NCBI RefSeq assembly: GCF_040719145.1
Contig: NZ_JBFDUZ010000001.1
Location: 2,294,001-2,358,000 of the forward strand
DNA length: 64,000 bases
Direction: 5' to 3'
Origin: Paenibacillus sp. JQZ6Y-1
Lineage (GTDB): Bacteria > Bacillota > Bacilli > Paenibacillales > Paenibacillaceae
A model generated the notes under the pieces. The model saw only the letters and a program-made list of their open reading frames with translations. It was not told the origin of the DNA and made no database searches. Below are positions 17,239 to 25,776 of the stretch, piece after piece. The first letter of the stretch is position 1. Each line of letters starts with the position of its first letter. Position numbers and translations under genes: made by a program.

Positions 17239-20097
17239 TCATTTTACATTCCATGCCCGTACAGACAAGGATTGCGGCGAAGCAACATGAATGATCCGAC
17301 TCTCGCCACGATCCAACCAGAAGAAGTTATCTTCCGCCAGCAAAATAGACGATGCTGCTTCATTCGACTGAGCGTTGCCCTGTGAAGAACTACGAATATC
17401 GTTATATAGCTCAACAGCGACAGCCGGGAATTCACCAGTATTGGTCACTTTGACTTGATGCTTATACCGCGAAGCCCCCACTGCTTGATCTGATCTGTTT
17501 GCTTGATTTATAGGGTCTGCTGCTTGGTTTGTTGAATCTACTGGTTGGTGTCCACCCAGCGCTGAGAAAGAGAGACTCACAGCATCCACAGTAATAGCAG
17601 TCCCATCCTCCCAATCTAATGACAGCGTCGTCGATGGTAGGTTCAACAATACACCCGGTCTTGCATCAAAATTCAGCCAGTAGAAGGTTCGATACAACAC
17701 CTCACCCGCCTGTACAAGCTCGGATACGATCAGTAGCGGCGCATCTTCTAGCGGTGCAGAGGTCAATGAAATCTCACCCAACTTACGTACTTGCTGCGCA
17801 GCTAGAACTGCTGGTTGATTCGTAGTGTCAAGTGATGAATCGTTGCTATGCTGTGCTGTTGAATGAAGCGTATCCGACGGGCTTGAACCTGCTTGCCAAG
17901 CTTCGGATTGTAGCAACTGCAATTGTGCATCATACACACGTACCCCTGCTGTCCAGTCTTCCTGATGCAGATCCAGCTGTCGACGTTCATCTAGTAAATA
18001 TACCGGCAATGCCTGATCCACATCTGGGCTATTCAGCTTCTCGAACAGAACCACTACTGCTAATGGTGCATACGAATCCGCTGTAAAATAGTGCGACATT
18101 TTCGGTACGCCATACCAATCTATCGTCGCCCAAGATACCCCCGGATATACATCATTCAGCTTGTACGTCACCACGCCTGTTTGCAGCGGCCAGTGACAGC
18201 GGGCGCGCTCCATTTTATGACGAAGCGAGACGACCTGCGCCAATTGTGTTCCGGTGACGAACTGTTCCAGCGATTCACAAGGCACAAACGAACCAGCAAA
18301 CTCGGATAGAATCCGCATCTCATCCCGCGTATTAAATGCAGGCAAATGATGATAAAAGCTGCGCCCCGGTTCCGGTGGCCATTGATGCCGTTCCTCTTCT
18401 GGCATATAACGCAGTACCGATTCCAGTACCGGCGCGGATGCAAGCCCAAATTCACTCAGCAGCATATCGTCTAAGCCCGCATAATAATCAAAGCTATATG
18501 CTGGTGTCCAGCCGTTCCAGACGATATGATCATGCGTACTGCCACCAAGCGGATCGGTACGGTGAAATGGACGCGTTCCATCCAGCTCAACACTGTACCG
18601 CCCCATCATATTCATCGACTCATGATCCAATTCGCTGCTCGTCTCATTGCCGCCGCCCCACATCACCAGCGATGGATGATTGCGCAATCGTAGTGTATTA
18701 CGCTGTACCGTTTCCTCTAGCGCATCGTATGGCTGATTGGCATGACTGCCCCAGCACGTCGGCCACTCCTGTAAAATCATAATGCCCAGTCGGTCGCATA
18801 GGTCATAGAAATCATCCGTTTCTGGCATCCCACCGCCCCATGCTCTCATCATATTCACATGCTGATCTGCTGCCAGTTGAAGAAAATGCTCATAATGCTC
18901 CCGTCCAAAATCCATCAGCGCATCCAGCGTACACCATCCTGTTCCTTTGGCGAATACTGGTACTCCATTTACGGCAAAGGTCCAATCATACAGCTCCTCC
19001 TGTGTTCCTTGCGGTGAAGGCAGCATGCCAATATGACGGATACCGAATGTCGTTTCCACTACATCTCCATTTACATCTGTAGCAGCTTGTTCCCTTTCCC
19101 CGTATTGATAAGCAAGCCGTATCCGATACAAAGGCTGCTCTCCCATATCCAGCGGCCACCATAGCTGCGGTTGCGGTATATTTAGCTGAAGATGCACAGG
19201 CTCATCATCAGATGACCATTCCCCTGCCTGCGGCTCCCATGTAAATAATACTGCCTGTCCATCACCCTGCTCTGGCCTTATCACACCATGCACCACATCT
19301 CCGGGCTGCACCTGACCAGTTAAGGTAAACGATACATCCACCTGTCCCGCCAACGCCTGCTCCAAGCTAAGTGCCGCGACAAACGGATGCCGAATCTCCA
19401 TCCGATTCACTGCTTCCAGCTTGACCGATTGCCAGATGCCAACGGCAGGCAGATTGACATAGTGCCAGCCATAGTTGCAGTTAAATACAACCGTCGAATG
19501 CCAAATATTCCACTCATTACCGAGAGGTGCTGGATGCACACGCACGATCAACGTATTGGATGCTTGTAGCAGCTGCCCTACTTCATGCTCCGGTCCGCCA
19601 AATGCACCGTTATGATAACCAAGCGCCTGACCATTCAGCCATACATCACACGCAGGCGATACGCCTTCAAAGACCAGTCGCGCTTGCTGCCATTGCTCAA
19701 GCTGATCCAGTTCAAAATCGACTTTATGCCACCATGTACGATGACTGTAATCCTTGGCAGCATCGGCATTTTCGCCAAAGCTTGGATCGCCCAGCACCCC
19801 GTTATCCACCAGTGCCTGATGAATACTGCCCGGCACATTCACCACATAAGCATCGTCCCACACTTGTTGCAAGCGTTGCTGTTCATCGCCCTCCTCCGCC
19901 ATTTGCCATTGTCCATCTAATAATAGGTGCGGTGCTTCCATAATCGTACCAGCTTGCTGTTGCCAATTTGCCTGTGCCTGCCGCCGCTCTACCTGCTCTG
20001 TCTGAATCTCGCTAATCGGCTGATCCCACGGTGTATATTGAGCTTTGAAGCTTTGGCGATCTATTTGATCCTTACTAAGCGCCTGTCGTGTATTCAA
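17239..20097 (-). CDS. GH2 beta-mannosidase-like glycosidase
   Basis: An enzyme of about 952 residues with the beta-mannosidase layout. A sugar-binding beta domain comes first (LLLDGQWQMAEEGDE, NVPGSIHQALVDNGVLGDPSFGEN, WWHKVDFEL), then an Ig-like domain, then a TIM barrel. The barrel has MWGGGNETSS, whose Asn-Glu holds the acid/base, and LLSEFGLASAP, which holds the nucleophile Glu. MRAWGGGMPETDDFYDLCDRLGI is also typical of the family. With no signal peptide, it would trim beta-mannosides from imported oligosaccharides. TTG 20097 is preferred (AAGGAGAGG about 8 bases upstream); GTG 20106 lies too close to that site. It follows the secreted glycosidase gene, with the inverted-repeat structure 20218-20312 between them. 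Confidence 0.88.
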   Translation of the reverse strand: MNTRQALSKDQIDRQSFKAQYTPWDQPISEIQTEQVERRQAQANWQQQAGTIMEAPHLLLDGQWQMAEEGDEQQRLQQVWDDAYVVNVPGSIHQALVDNGVLGDPSFGENADAAKDYSHRTWWHKVDFELDQLEQWQQARLVFEGVSPACDVWLNGQALGYHNGAFGGPEHEVGQLLQASNTLIVRVHPAPLGNEWNIWHSTVVFNCNYGWHYVNLPAVGIWQSVKLEAVNRMEIRHPFVAALSLEQALAGQVDVSFTLTGQVQPGDVVHGVIRPEQGDGQAVLFTWEPQAGEWSSDDEPVHLQLNIPQPQLWWPLDMGEQPLYRIRLAYQYGEREQAATDVNGDVVETTFGIRHIGMLPSPQGTQEELYDWTFAVNGVPVFAKGTGWCTLDALMDFGREHYEHFLQLAADQHVNMMRAWGGGMPETDDFYDLCDRLGIMILQEWPTCWGSHANQPYDALEETVQRNTLRLRNHPSLVMWGGGNETSSELDHESMNMMGRYSVELDGTRPFHRTDPLGGSTHDHIVWNGWTPAYSFDYYAGLDDMLLSEFGLASAPVLESVLRYMPEEERHQWPPEPGRSFYHHLPAFNTRDEMRILSEFAGSFVPCESLEQFVTGTQLAQVVSLRHKMERARCHWPLQTGVVTYKLNDVYPGVSWATIDWYGVPKMSHYFTADSYAPLAVVVLFEKLNSPDVDQALPVYLLDERRQLDLHQEDWTAGVRVYDAQLQLLQSEAWQAGSSPSDTLHSTAQHSNDSSLDTTNQPAVLAAQQVRKLGEISLTSAPLEDAPLLIVSELVQAGEVLYRTFYWLNFDARPGVLLNLPSTTLSLDWEDGTAITVDAVSLSFSALGGHQPVDSTNQAADPINQANRSDQAVGASRYKHQVKVTNTGEFPAVAVELYNDIRSSSQGNAQSNEAASSILLAEDNFFWLDRGESRIIHVASPQSLSVRAWNVK

Positions 20098-20217
20098 TCG
20101 TCTCACCTCTCCTTAACATTCCGGCTAGATCTTGCATTCCTTATTTGTCGCGGTATAACAACGGATTGCTGACCAGTTTGGCACACTCACTTATCAAACA
20201 TACAAGTGCCATATATA

Positions 20218-20312
20218 AACGTAACCCTTCACCTGGCAGCGAGTGACGAAGTCTGCACCGTTGTACACAAGGGCAGCTTCGTCACTCGCAGCACATGATC
20301 AAGGGTTAACGT
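20218..20312. repeat. Nested inverted repeat between secreted glycosidase and GH2 genes
   Basis: An inner perfect 13-bp repeat, GCGAGTGACGAAG (20239-20251) against CTTCGTCACTCGC (20277-20289), sits inside outer arms ACGTAACCCTT and AAGGGTTAACGT. No U-run follows on either strand, so it is not a simple terminator. The outer arms resemble CcpA (cre) half-sites. It may be an RNA-processing or stability hairpin that sets different levels for the genes on either side. Confidence 0.6.
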
Positions 20313-20324
20313 TTACTTGATGAT

Positions 20325-23300
20325 TTATTGTGCGTTCAGCTTCACATCATCAATGAATGCCGTATTATCGCCTGTTGTCGACGTCGCTGCGAATCGAATC
20401 GTATGATTGCCTGCTGTTACGGTAAAAGCGTTGGTCGTATACGTGGCATACGTTCCGGTATTCGGTGCGAAGGTGCCGACTTTGTTGTTATCCACATACA
20501 CATCAAAGGTTTGCGTGCCGCCTAGATTCGTACGTTTGGCTCCTTTGAAGCTGAGTGTATACGTGCCGGCAGCTAGAGTTGCCTGCTGCTGAATGCTGCC
20601 GTTCACACCGCCATCTGTTTTCAGATAAGCGGTTTGGGTTCCTTCCGGTGCATTCGCAGCAGGTGCGAATACACTACCATTGGCTTGCAGACCTGCACGG
20701 GAATCGAATACCCAGTCACTTGTAAATGGACCGACCTTCGTTTTGCTACTGCTAGTGGACGCAATCGTTGGAGCTTCAAATCCGGTGTTTTTCAGACCTG
20801 TTGTTGCCGGTGGTTCTGGCTCGGTCGTACCGGAGTCACTACGAATGACCATACTATCCAAGAAAGCGGTATGATCTCCGGTTGTCGAGGTAGCAGCGAA
20901 TTTCAGCGTATGTTTGCCGCCAGTGACCGTAAAGGCATTTGTCGTCAATGTTGTAAACGAACTGGACGACGGTGCGAAGCTGCCGATTTTCTGGCTATCT
21001 ACATACACATCGAACGTTTGCACGCCATAGCCGCTACGCGTTGCTGCTTGGAAGCTGAGCTTGTACGTGCCTGCTGGGAAATTCAGCTGCTGGCTGATCG
21101 TTCCGTTCACGCCGCCGTCTGTTTTCAGATACGCCGTTTGTTCACCAGACGGTGCATTCGGAGCACCGAATACGCTGCCGTTATGCTGGATACCAGCGCG
21201 GGAGTCGAATGTCCAACCGTTTGTAAATGGACCAACCTTGGTGGACGTAATTGCTGGCTTTTCAAAGTCAGTATTGAAAATCGTTACAACAGGTACTTCA
21301 TTCGGAATGGTTTTTGTATAGAAACAACGTTTGTCGGAGCCTGGTGCTGGATCGCCGCCAAAGGCTTCATCCGTACATAGCGCTCCATCGGTAAATGTTT
21401 TGTATTTGAAAATACCATCTGCTCCATAAGCAACCATCGCCTGACCGCTAAAGGTACAGGTTTTGCCTTCATACATACAGAACTGGTAACCGTCCGGTCC
21501 AGCTGATTGATCCAGCGTTTTGTACAATCCCGACGTGATACCGGAATTGTTCAGTCCCGACTTGATCGCAATCGCCTTCAGCATGGTGGTCCCGCCGTTC
21601 GGTAAAATGAACGCATTGCTGTACAACGTGGAGGAAGCGGTTGGTGTGCTGCCGTCTGTTGTATAACGAATCTGTGCACCTGAGGTGCCGCTCTCGATAA
21701 ATACCGCTTCTGCCGAGTTGTAAATGCCCGGTTGCAAGCTAAAGGTCGGTGCATCCACACGCGTGCTGATCGAACGTGGTGTTACTTTGATCAAGGCAAT
21801 GCCGTATGCGCCTGTACCAGTGCCACTGGCTGCTTTGATCGCGACCAGCTTCTCGGTTGCTACATCTGGTGCGGTGTAGAGACCATTGGAAGTAATGGAG
21901 CCGTTGTTGCTGCCCAATACCGTCCAAGTCACATTACTCGCAGCCAGTGCATACGTATCATCCGTAGCTGTTGTCGATTCCTCCGTTGTTGCTGTAGTTG
22001 CCGATTCTTCGCTACTAGCTGACGGTTCTGCTACCGCAGTCGCTGTCGACGTACCGCTTGCAGAATCGTTGTCTACCGCGGCTGCTGCATTCAGCTTCGC
22101 TTGTTCTCCTTGAATAGAGTTGGCAGATGTAGCCGACGCTGAATCTGCTGTAGAGTCAGCTGCTTCATTTGTTGCCACTGTGGCTTGCTCATCCGCCGAT
22201 GACGTGGAAGTAGTAGATTCCGAATCTTGAGCGGCTTCACCGTACACATCCTCCGCTACCGCAGTTGCACCAGTATACGTGGAGTCGATGACATTTGCGT
22301 TCAATTGCAGCGTTTGTCCACCTGTCACCGTTTTCTCCGCTGGTGTTACTTCCACCTGCGTTTGCGGCTTCGCTGTCGTATAAATAGAAACCTGATACCC
22401 CGTATCGGAGCTGTTATCGGTAAACGAATTGGTTGCTGCGAATGCACCTTCTACTGGTGGCAAGATAGCATTCGTATCACGCGTTACATTGTCACGATAC
22501 GTCATTTTGTAAAAGGTTTTGTTGACATTCGTATTGCCAAAGTTGACGGTCAGATTTTTGGCAGTGCCTGCTTTGGATTCAACGAGCAGGGTGTAATTGC
22601 CATCCTTCCCTTTAAAAGCAGCTGCCCGCACATCGTCCGCTCCGCCCGTGCTTACTTTCAACACATCGCTATGCTCTGGAATATAACGATTCAGGAAGCC
22701 TGCGGAATAATACGTTTTACGCGGTGTACGATCCAGCGGCAGTGAATGCCACATCGTATACGTACCGTTGGTATCTCCATCTGGATCAGAACTCCACGCC
22801 CCGTTCATTTGCCACATTACAGCGCCGTGCAGACCGTCGTTAGCCGCTCGAATGACAGAGTTGGCAAAGCCTGCATCCCAGTTGCTGGAATCGTCATCTG
22901 CCCAGCCAAACTCCGTCATCACGACTGGCTTGGAGCCAGCAGCTGTTTTGCGGTCAGAGATGACTTTGCTCAAACCGTCATAGCTAGTGCCATAGACATG
23001 GAAGGTGTACACGTCAAATGCGCTATCCGCGTTATCCTTCATATACTGCATCCAGTCCAGCGCCCCTGTTTCTTCTGGTCCCCAGATTTCAATATCATCG
23101 CGCAGACCGTCGGCAGTCAGTTTGTCGCTGACCTTTTTCACCATTTGCGCGTAGTATGCTTTTTGGTCAGAAGGACCTTCAAAGTCCCAGCTGCCGTTTG
23201 GTTCATTGTAAAAGGTTAAGTATTTGATGTTGTTGTAGCCACGATTGTTCATCAGCTCACTTAACGCTCTGGAAGCGGACACCGCATAAGCATCCAAATC

Positions 23301-23810
23301 CTTCGGTGCGCTGACATACGGATCTTTCAGACCGGGAATGTTAAACCAGTCCTGCACCGTGCTACCTACCTTCCAGCCAAAATTCAGTTCTACTTCGGTG
23401 CCTGCACTTTTCAGCGCATCCATGTATTTGTAGAAAGCCTTCATTTTGTCGCTGTCAAAGGTATATGTACCTTTGGCTGGCTCCATCCAGTCGATCTGGA
23501 ACCATACACGCGCTACCTTAGGCTGAATCTTCTCAATTCGATTCACATCCATTGCCCAGTACGCATCGTTATATCCATATTTCGTGCCAAGCGGCATGAG
23601 GTTCGTCGGGATAATATTCACACCAACACCGAGAAAATCGGATTGTACGACGTTGCTGCTATCCACTGTAATCGTACGTGCTACGGATGCGGCTTCCGCT
23701 GTCTTCACAGGTACCCCCGGTACAGCTACTGCCAGCACGGGCAACAGCAGAGACAGCAGCAGCACCGAAACCCCAAACACGCTGAATGCTGATCTGGATT
23801 TGTTATTCAT
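20325..23810 (-). CDS. Secreted multidomain clan GH-A glycosidase with tandem C-terminal binding modules
   Basis: A ~1161-residue exported enzyme. Domains in order: signal peptide (1 to ~41, ending AEAA); a clan GH-A TIM barrel (~42-400) with acid/base Glu in LTFYNEPNGSW and nucleophile Glu in VMTEFGWADD; a beta-sandwich; and an Ig-like region interrupted by a ~100-residue Ser/Thr/Ala/Glu-rich stretch. Next come a chitobiase C-terminal-like domain (IRYTTDGSTPTASSTLYSN), a four-Cys module (CMYEGKTC...CTDEAFGGDP...CFY) and two ~140-residue modules sharing TKVGPFT, DSRAG and AYLKTDGGVNG, probably carbohydrate binding. ATG 23810 has AAAGGAGAGG five bases upstream. It probably starts breakdown of the polymer outside the cell. 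The family (GH5- or GH39-like) and substrate are uncertain. Confidence 0.85.
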   Translation of the reverse strand: MNNKSRSAFSVFGVSVLLLSLLLPVLAVAVPGVPVKTAEAASVARTITVDSSNVVQSDFLGVGVNIIPTNLMPLGTKYGYNDAYWAMDVNRIEKIQPKVARVWFQIDWMEPAKGTYTFDSDKMKAFYKYMDALKSAGTEVELNFGWKVGSTVQDWFNIPGLKDPYVSAPKDLDAYAVSASRALSELMNNRGYNNIKYLTFYNEPNGSWDFEGPSDQKAYYAQMVKKVSDKLTADGLRDDIEIWGPEETGALDWMQYMKDNADSAFDVYTFHVYGTSYDGLSKVISDRKTAAGSKPVVMTEFGWADDDSSNWDAGFANSVIRAANDGLHGAVMWQMNGAWSSDPDGDTNGTYTMWHSLPLDRTPRKTYYSAGFLNRYIPEHSDVLKVSTGGADDVRAAAFKGKDGNYTLLVESKAGTAKNLTVNFGNTNVNKTFYKMTYRDNVTRDTNAILPPVEGAFAATNSFTDNSSDTGYQVSIYTTAKPQTQVEVTPAEKTVTGGQTLQLNANVIDSTYTGATAVAEDVYGEAAQDSESTTSTSSADEQATVATNEAADSTADSASATSANSIQGEQAKLNAAAAVDNDSASGTSTATAVAEPSASSEESATTATTEESTTATDDTYALAASNVTWTVLGSNNGSITSNGLYTAPDVATEKLVAIKAASGTGTGAYGIALIKVTPRSISTRVDAPTFSLQPGIYNSAEAVFIESGTSGAQIRYTTDGSTPTASSTLYSNAFILPNGGTTMLKAIAIKSGLNNSGITSGLYKTLDQSAGPDGYQFCMYEGKTCTFSGQAMVAYGADGIFKYKTFTDGALCTDEAFGGDPAPGSDKRCFYTKTIPNEVPVVTIFNTDFEKPAITSTKVGPFTNGWTFDSRAGIQHNGSVFGAPNAPSGEQTAYLKTDGGVNGTISQQLNFPAGTYKLSFQAATRSGYGVQTFDVYVDSQKIGSFAPSSSSFTTLTTNAFTVTGGKHTLKFAATSTTGDHTAFLDSMVIRSDSGTTEPEPPATTGLKNTGFEAPTIASTSSSKTKVGPFTSDWVFDSRAGLQANGSVFAPAANAPEGTQTAYLKTDGGVNGSIQQQATLAAGTYTLSFKGAKRTNLGGTQTFDVYVDNNKVGTFAPNTGTYATYTTNAFTVTAGNHTIRFAATSTTGDNTAFIDDVKLNAQ

Positions 23811-23888
23811 TCGTTCCTCTCCTTTTCGTATGCAGAATATGGAATCCATTTACAGTTTGAATCATGTACTATCCTACATTGCTTCTCC

Positions 23889-23917
23889 ATCATAGGTCAA
23901 AGATAGCGCTTACAAAT
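23889..23917 (-). promoter_or_regulatory. Putative promoter of the secreted glycosidase gene
   Basis: On the minus strand ATTTGT (23912-23917) and TATGAT (23889-23894) are 17 bases apart. The operator-like motif at 23940-23957 begins 22 bases upstream of the -35, matching the geometry at the importer promoter. An alternative, TTGACC (23895-23900) with TAGGAT at 18 bases, is also possible. Confidence 0.5.
23901..23914 (-). promoter_or_regulatory. cre-like site (CcpA catabolite repression)
   Basis: The minus-strand sequence TGTAAGCGCTATCT matches the cre consensus TGWAANCGNTNWCA at every defined position except the last base. It overlaps the -35 and spacer of the proposed promoter, a position where CcpA would repress. 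This implies glucose repression of the secreted enzyme. Confidence 0.65.
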
Positions 23918-23939
23918 TGAAAAATACACAGAATAAATT

Positions 23940-23957
23940 GAATTATATACAGAAGTT
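23940..23957 (-). promoter_or_regulatory. Putative YesN-type response-regulator binding site (copy 2)
   Basis: GAATTATATACAGAAGTT is 16/18 identical to 6973-6990. A weaker related stretch (ATACACAGAATAAATT, 23924-23939) abuts it, giving a tandem arrangement common for AraC-type regulators. Confidence 0.5.
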
Positions 23958-24118
23958 ATTCCTGCTTGTTGAGTCGCTAAAGAAACATACGTTGAACAAA
24001 ATTGCGATTCGCTTGAACAATTCGACTACTAGGTAAATGAAGGCAGGAATTTCTGCAATTTCGACTGTTTTCTGGTTTTCGTTCAGCTTCATCATCGGAA
24101 TTCTACATTGGGAACGCC
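23958..24118. other. Intergenic DNA, no gene seen
   Basis: Together with the promoter elements of the secreted glycosidase this makes a ~420-base non-coding gap. An ORF of 61 codons on the minus strand has no ribosome binding site or recognisable family and is not called. Confidence 0.5.
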
Positions 24119-24157
24119 AAAAAAGCACAGCGATAGGATGACTACCTTCGCTGTGCG
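24119..24157 (-). terminator. Rho-independent terminator of the LysR gene
   Basis: On the minus strand GCACAGCGA pairs with TCGCTGTGC across a 14-base loop and is followed by TTTTTT. It lies ~75 bases after the LysR stop. Confidence 0.8.
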
Positions 24158-24233
24158 TCCAATGTAATCTACTACACTCATGCCAATGGCAATGTTGCCT
24201 ATCCGATCGTTTATGTTGTTGCGTGTAATATTC

Positions 24234-25118
24234 TTACTGTGCATCCGCCTGCACATCCAGAAAAAACTGCTTCATAAACTGCTTGAATACCGCTGCATGC
24301 GTATTGCCTCGTGCTGAGCGATGCTCGACAATCCCATGATGAATGACCACTGGCTCACCTAGATCGAGCGTCTGCAATTGCCCAGACAGCAGTTCATGTT
24401 CTACCGCGCGTTTAGGCATCAACGCGATGCCTGCCCCTCCTATTACCGTCTGCTTGATCATTTCCAGACTGGCATAGGTGATATTCCGATAATCCTGTTT
24501 GCCATACTCCTTGAGTATCCGATCCGTGACACTCTGATACATGCAGTGATTGCCAAAGCCAATCACGCGTAGCTCCTTCTGCATCATCTGTTCAGGAACG
24601 AGATGATCCGCGCATACAAACACGAATTCCTCCTGCAAAATAGGCGTATATTCCAAACGTGCTATCTGCGGATCAAATGGCACGATCCCATAATCCACCT
24701 TCTGATTCATCACATCGTCCACAATATGTTGCTGAAATCCGGTCGTCAGCTCAATGTCCACATTGGGATGCTGAGCAAGAAACTGAACCAGCGGGCTGGA
24801 AAACTGAGTCACACAAAACGATTCCAGCGCCTTGACCTTCACTGTACTACGCACATTATGAATCTCGTCGCTCATCTCCTGCGCCAGCTTACTAAATTGA
24901 TGAGCGTACTTGGCGAAAATCTCGCCTTGCTCTGTCGGTGTAACACCATGAATCTTGCGATCAAATAGCTTAGTACCGAGCATATGTTCAAGAATCTGAA
25001 TATGATTCGTAATTGACGATTGGGAAAAGCCAAGAATAGACGATGCCTTGCTGATATTACGGTACTCATATACGTTTAGAAACGTGTGGATATATTTACC
25101 TTCCAGCTGATTCAGCAT
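24234..25118 (-). CDS. LysR-family transcriptional regulator
   Basis: A 294-residue regulator. The N-terminal winged HTH (YIHTFLNVYEYRNISKASSILGFSQSSITNHIQILEHMLGTKLFDRKIHGVTPTEQG) is followed by a LysR effector-binding domain with two alpha/beta lobes (VKALESFCVTQFSSPLVQFL, GGAGIALMPKRAVEHEL). It is divergent from the HPP gene across a ~120-base region containing the dyad GATAAT-N9-ATTATC, so it probably controls that gene and itself. ATG 25118 is used; GTG 25127 is an alternative and neither has a strong ribosome binding site. Confidence 0.92.
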   Translation of the reverse strand: MLNQLEGKYIHTFLNVYEYRNISKASSILGFSQSSITNHIQILEHMLGTKLFDRKIHGVTPTEQGEIFAKYAHQFSKLAQEMSDEIHNVRSTVKVKALESFCVTQFSSPLVQFLAQHPNVDIELTTGFQQHIVDDVMNQKVDYGIVPFDPQIARLEYTPILQEEFVFVCADHLVPEQMMQKELRVIGFGNHCMYQSVTDRILKEYGKQDYRNITYASLEMIKQTVIGGAGIALMPKRAVEHELLSGQLQTLDLGEPVVIHHGIVEHRSARGNTHAAVFKQFMKQFFLDVQADAQ

Positions 25119-25144
25119 TGTATGCACAACCCATCTGTATTTTA

Positions 25145-25165
25145 GATAATGGTATCAGTATTATC
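25145..25165. promoter_or_regulatory. Dyad GATAAT-N9-ATTATC, candidate LysR operator
   Basis: A 21-base dyad fitting the T-N11-A pattern lies between the divergent LysR and HPP genes. It sits just upstream of a possible HPP promoter, TATACA (25169-25174) 17 bases from TACAAT (25192-25197). Confidence 0.55.
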
Positions 25166-25237
25166 AATTATACAGATAGCTATTTAGCATGTACAATGAT
25201 CTATGCAATCTAAATTTTGAAAGACGGTGTACACAAC

Positions 25238-25756
25238 ATGACGATGCTTAAACAGTATTTCCGCAAATTCCACTCTAGCGCACGCTCTCCCCTACCCATT
25301 CATCTTCGGCAAGCATTCTGGGCTTTTATCGGTGGTACGATTGCCGTTTTGATATTGGAAAGTCTGTCTCACAGTATGGATATGACATTGCTGATCGCAC
25401 CATTTGGAGCCAGCTGCGTGCTAGCATTTGCTTTTCCTGATGTCCCTTTATCGCAACCAAGAAATATTATTGGCGGACACTTTATTACGACATTATGTGG
25501 GCTAATCGTTGTTCATGTATTCGGTAATGGCATGTGGGCATTGGCGCTTGGCGTTGGTCTAGGTATCGCGGCAATGCTGTTAACGAAAACGACTCATCCC
25601 CCTGCTGGCGCTAATCCTATTATCGTCATCACTTCCGTAAGCTCATGGTCGTTTCTGTTCACTCCCGTATTGGTAGGTTCCGTCGTTATTGTCTGCGTCG
25701 CACTGCTATACAACAACTTATTCAAAGGCAAAAAGTACCCTTCCTTTTGGTTGTAA
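25238..25756 (+). CDS. HPP-family integral membrane protein
   Basis: A 172-residue membrane protein with four to five hydrophobic helices and the family motif THPPAGANPI in the second half, plus LIAPFGASCVLAFAFPDVPLSQPRNIIGGH. HPP proteins are small transporter-like proteins; some plant and cyanobacterial members transport nitrite. The substrate here is unknown. The longer ORF start (TTG 25217) is less likely than ATG 25238, which follows a GGTG by 8 bases. The adjacent LysR gene suggests small-molecule induction. Confidence 0.88.
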   Translation: MTMLKQYFRKFHSSARSPLPIHLRQAFWAFIGGTIAVLILESLSHSMDMTLLIAPFGASCVLAFAFPDVPLSQPRNIIGGHFITTLCGLIVVHVFGNGMWALALGVGLGIAAMLLTKTTHPPAGANPIIVITSVSSWSFLFTPVLVGSVVIVCVALLYNNLFKGKKYPSFWL

Positions 25757-25776
25757 CGGATGCGTATATAGGCAAA

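Noticed and set aside
20634-21380. 248-codon plus-strand ORF
   Set aside because: Antisense to the duplicated C-terminal modules of the secreted glycosidase; Cys/Arg-rich shadow.
23943-24128. 61-codon minus-strand ORF between the LysR and glycosidase genes
   Set aside because: No ribosome binding site; overlaps the LysR terminator and the operator region.
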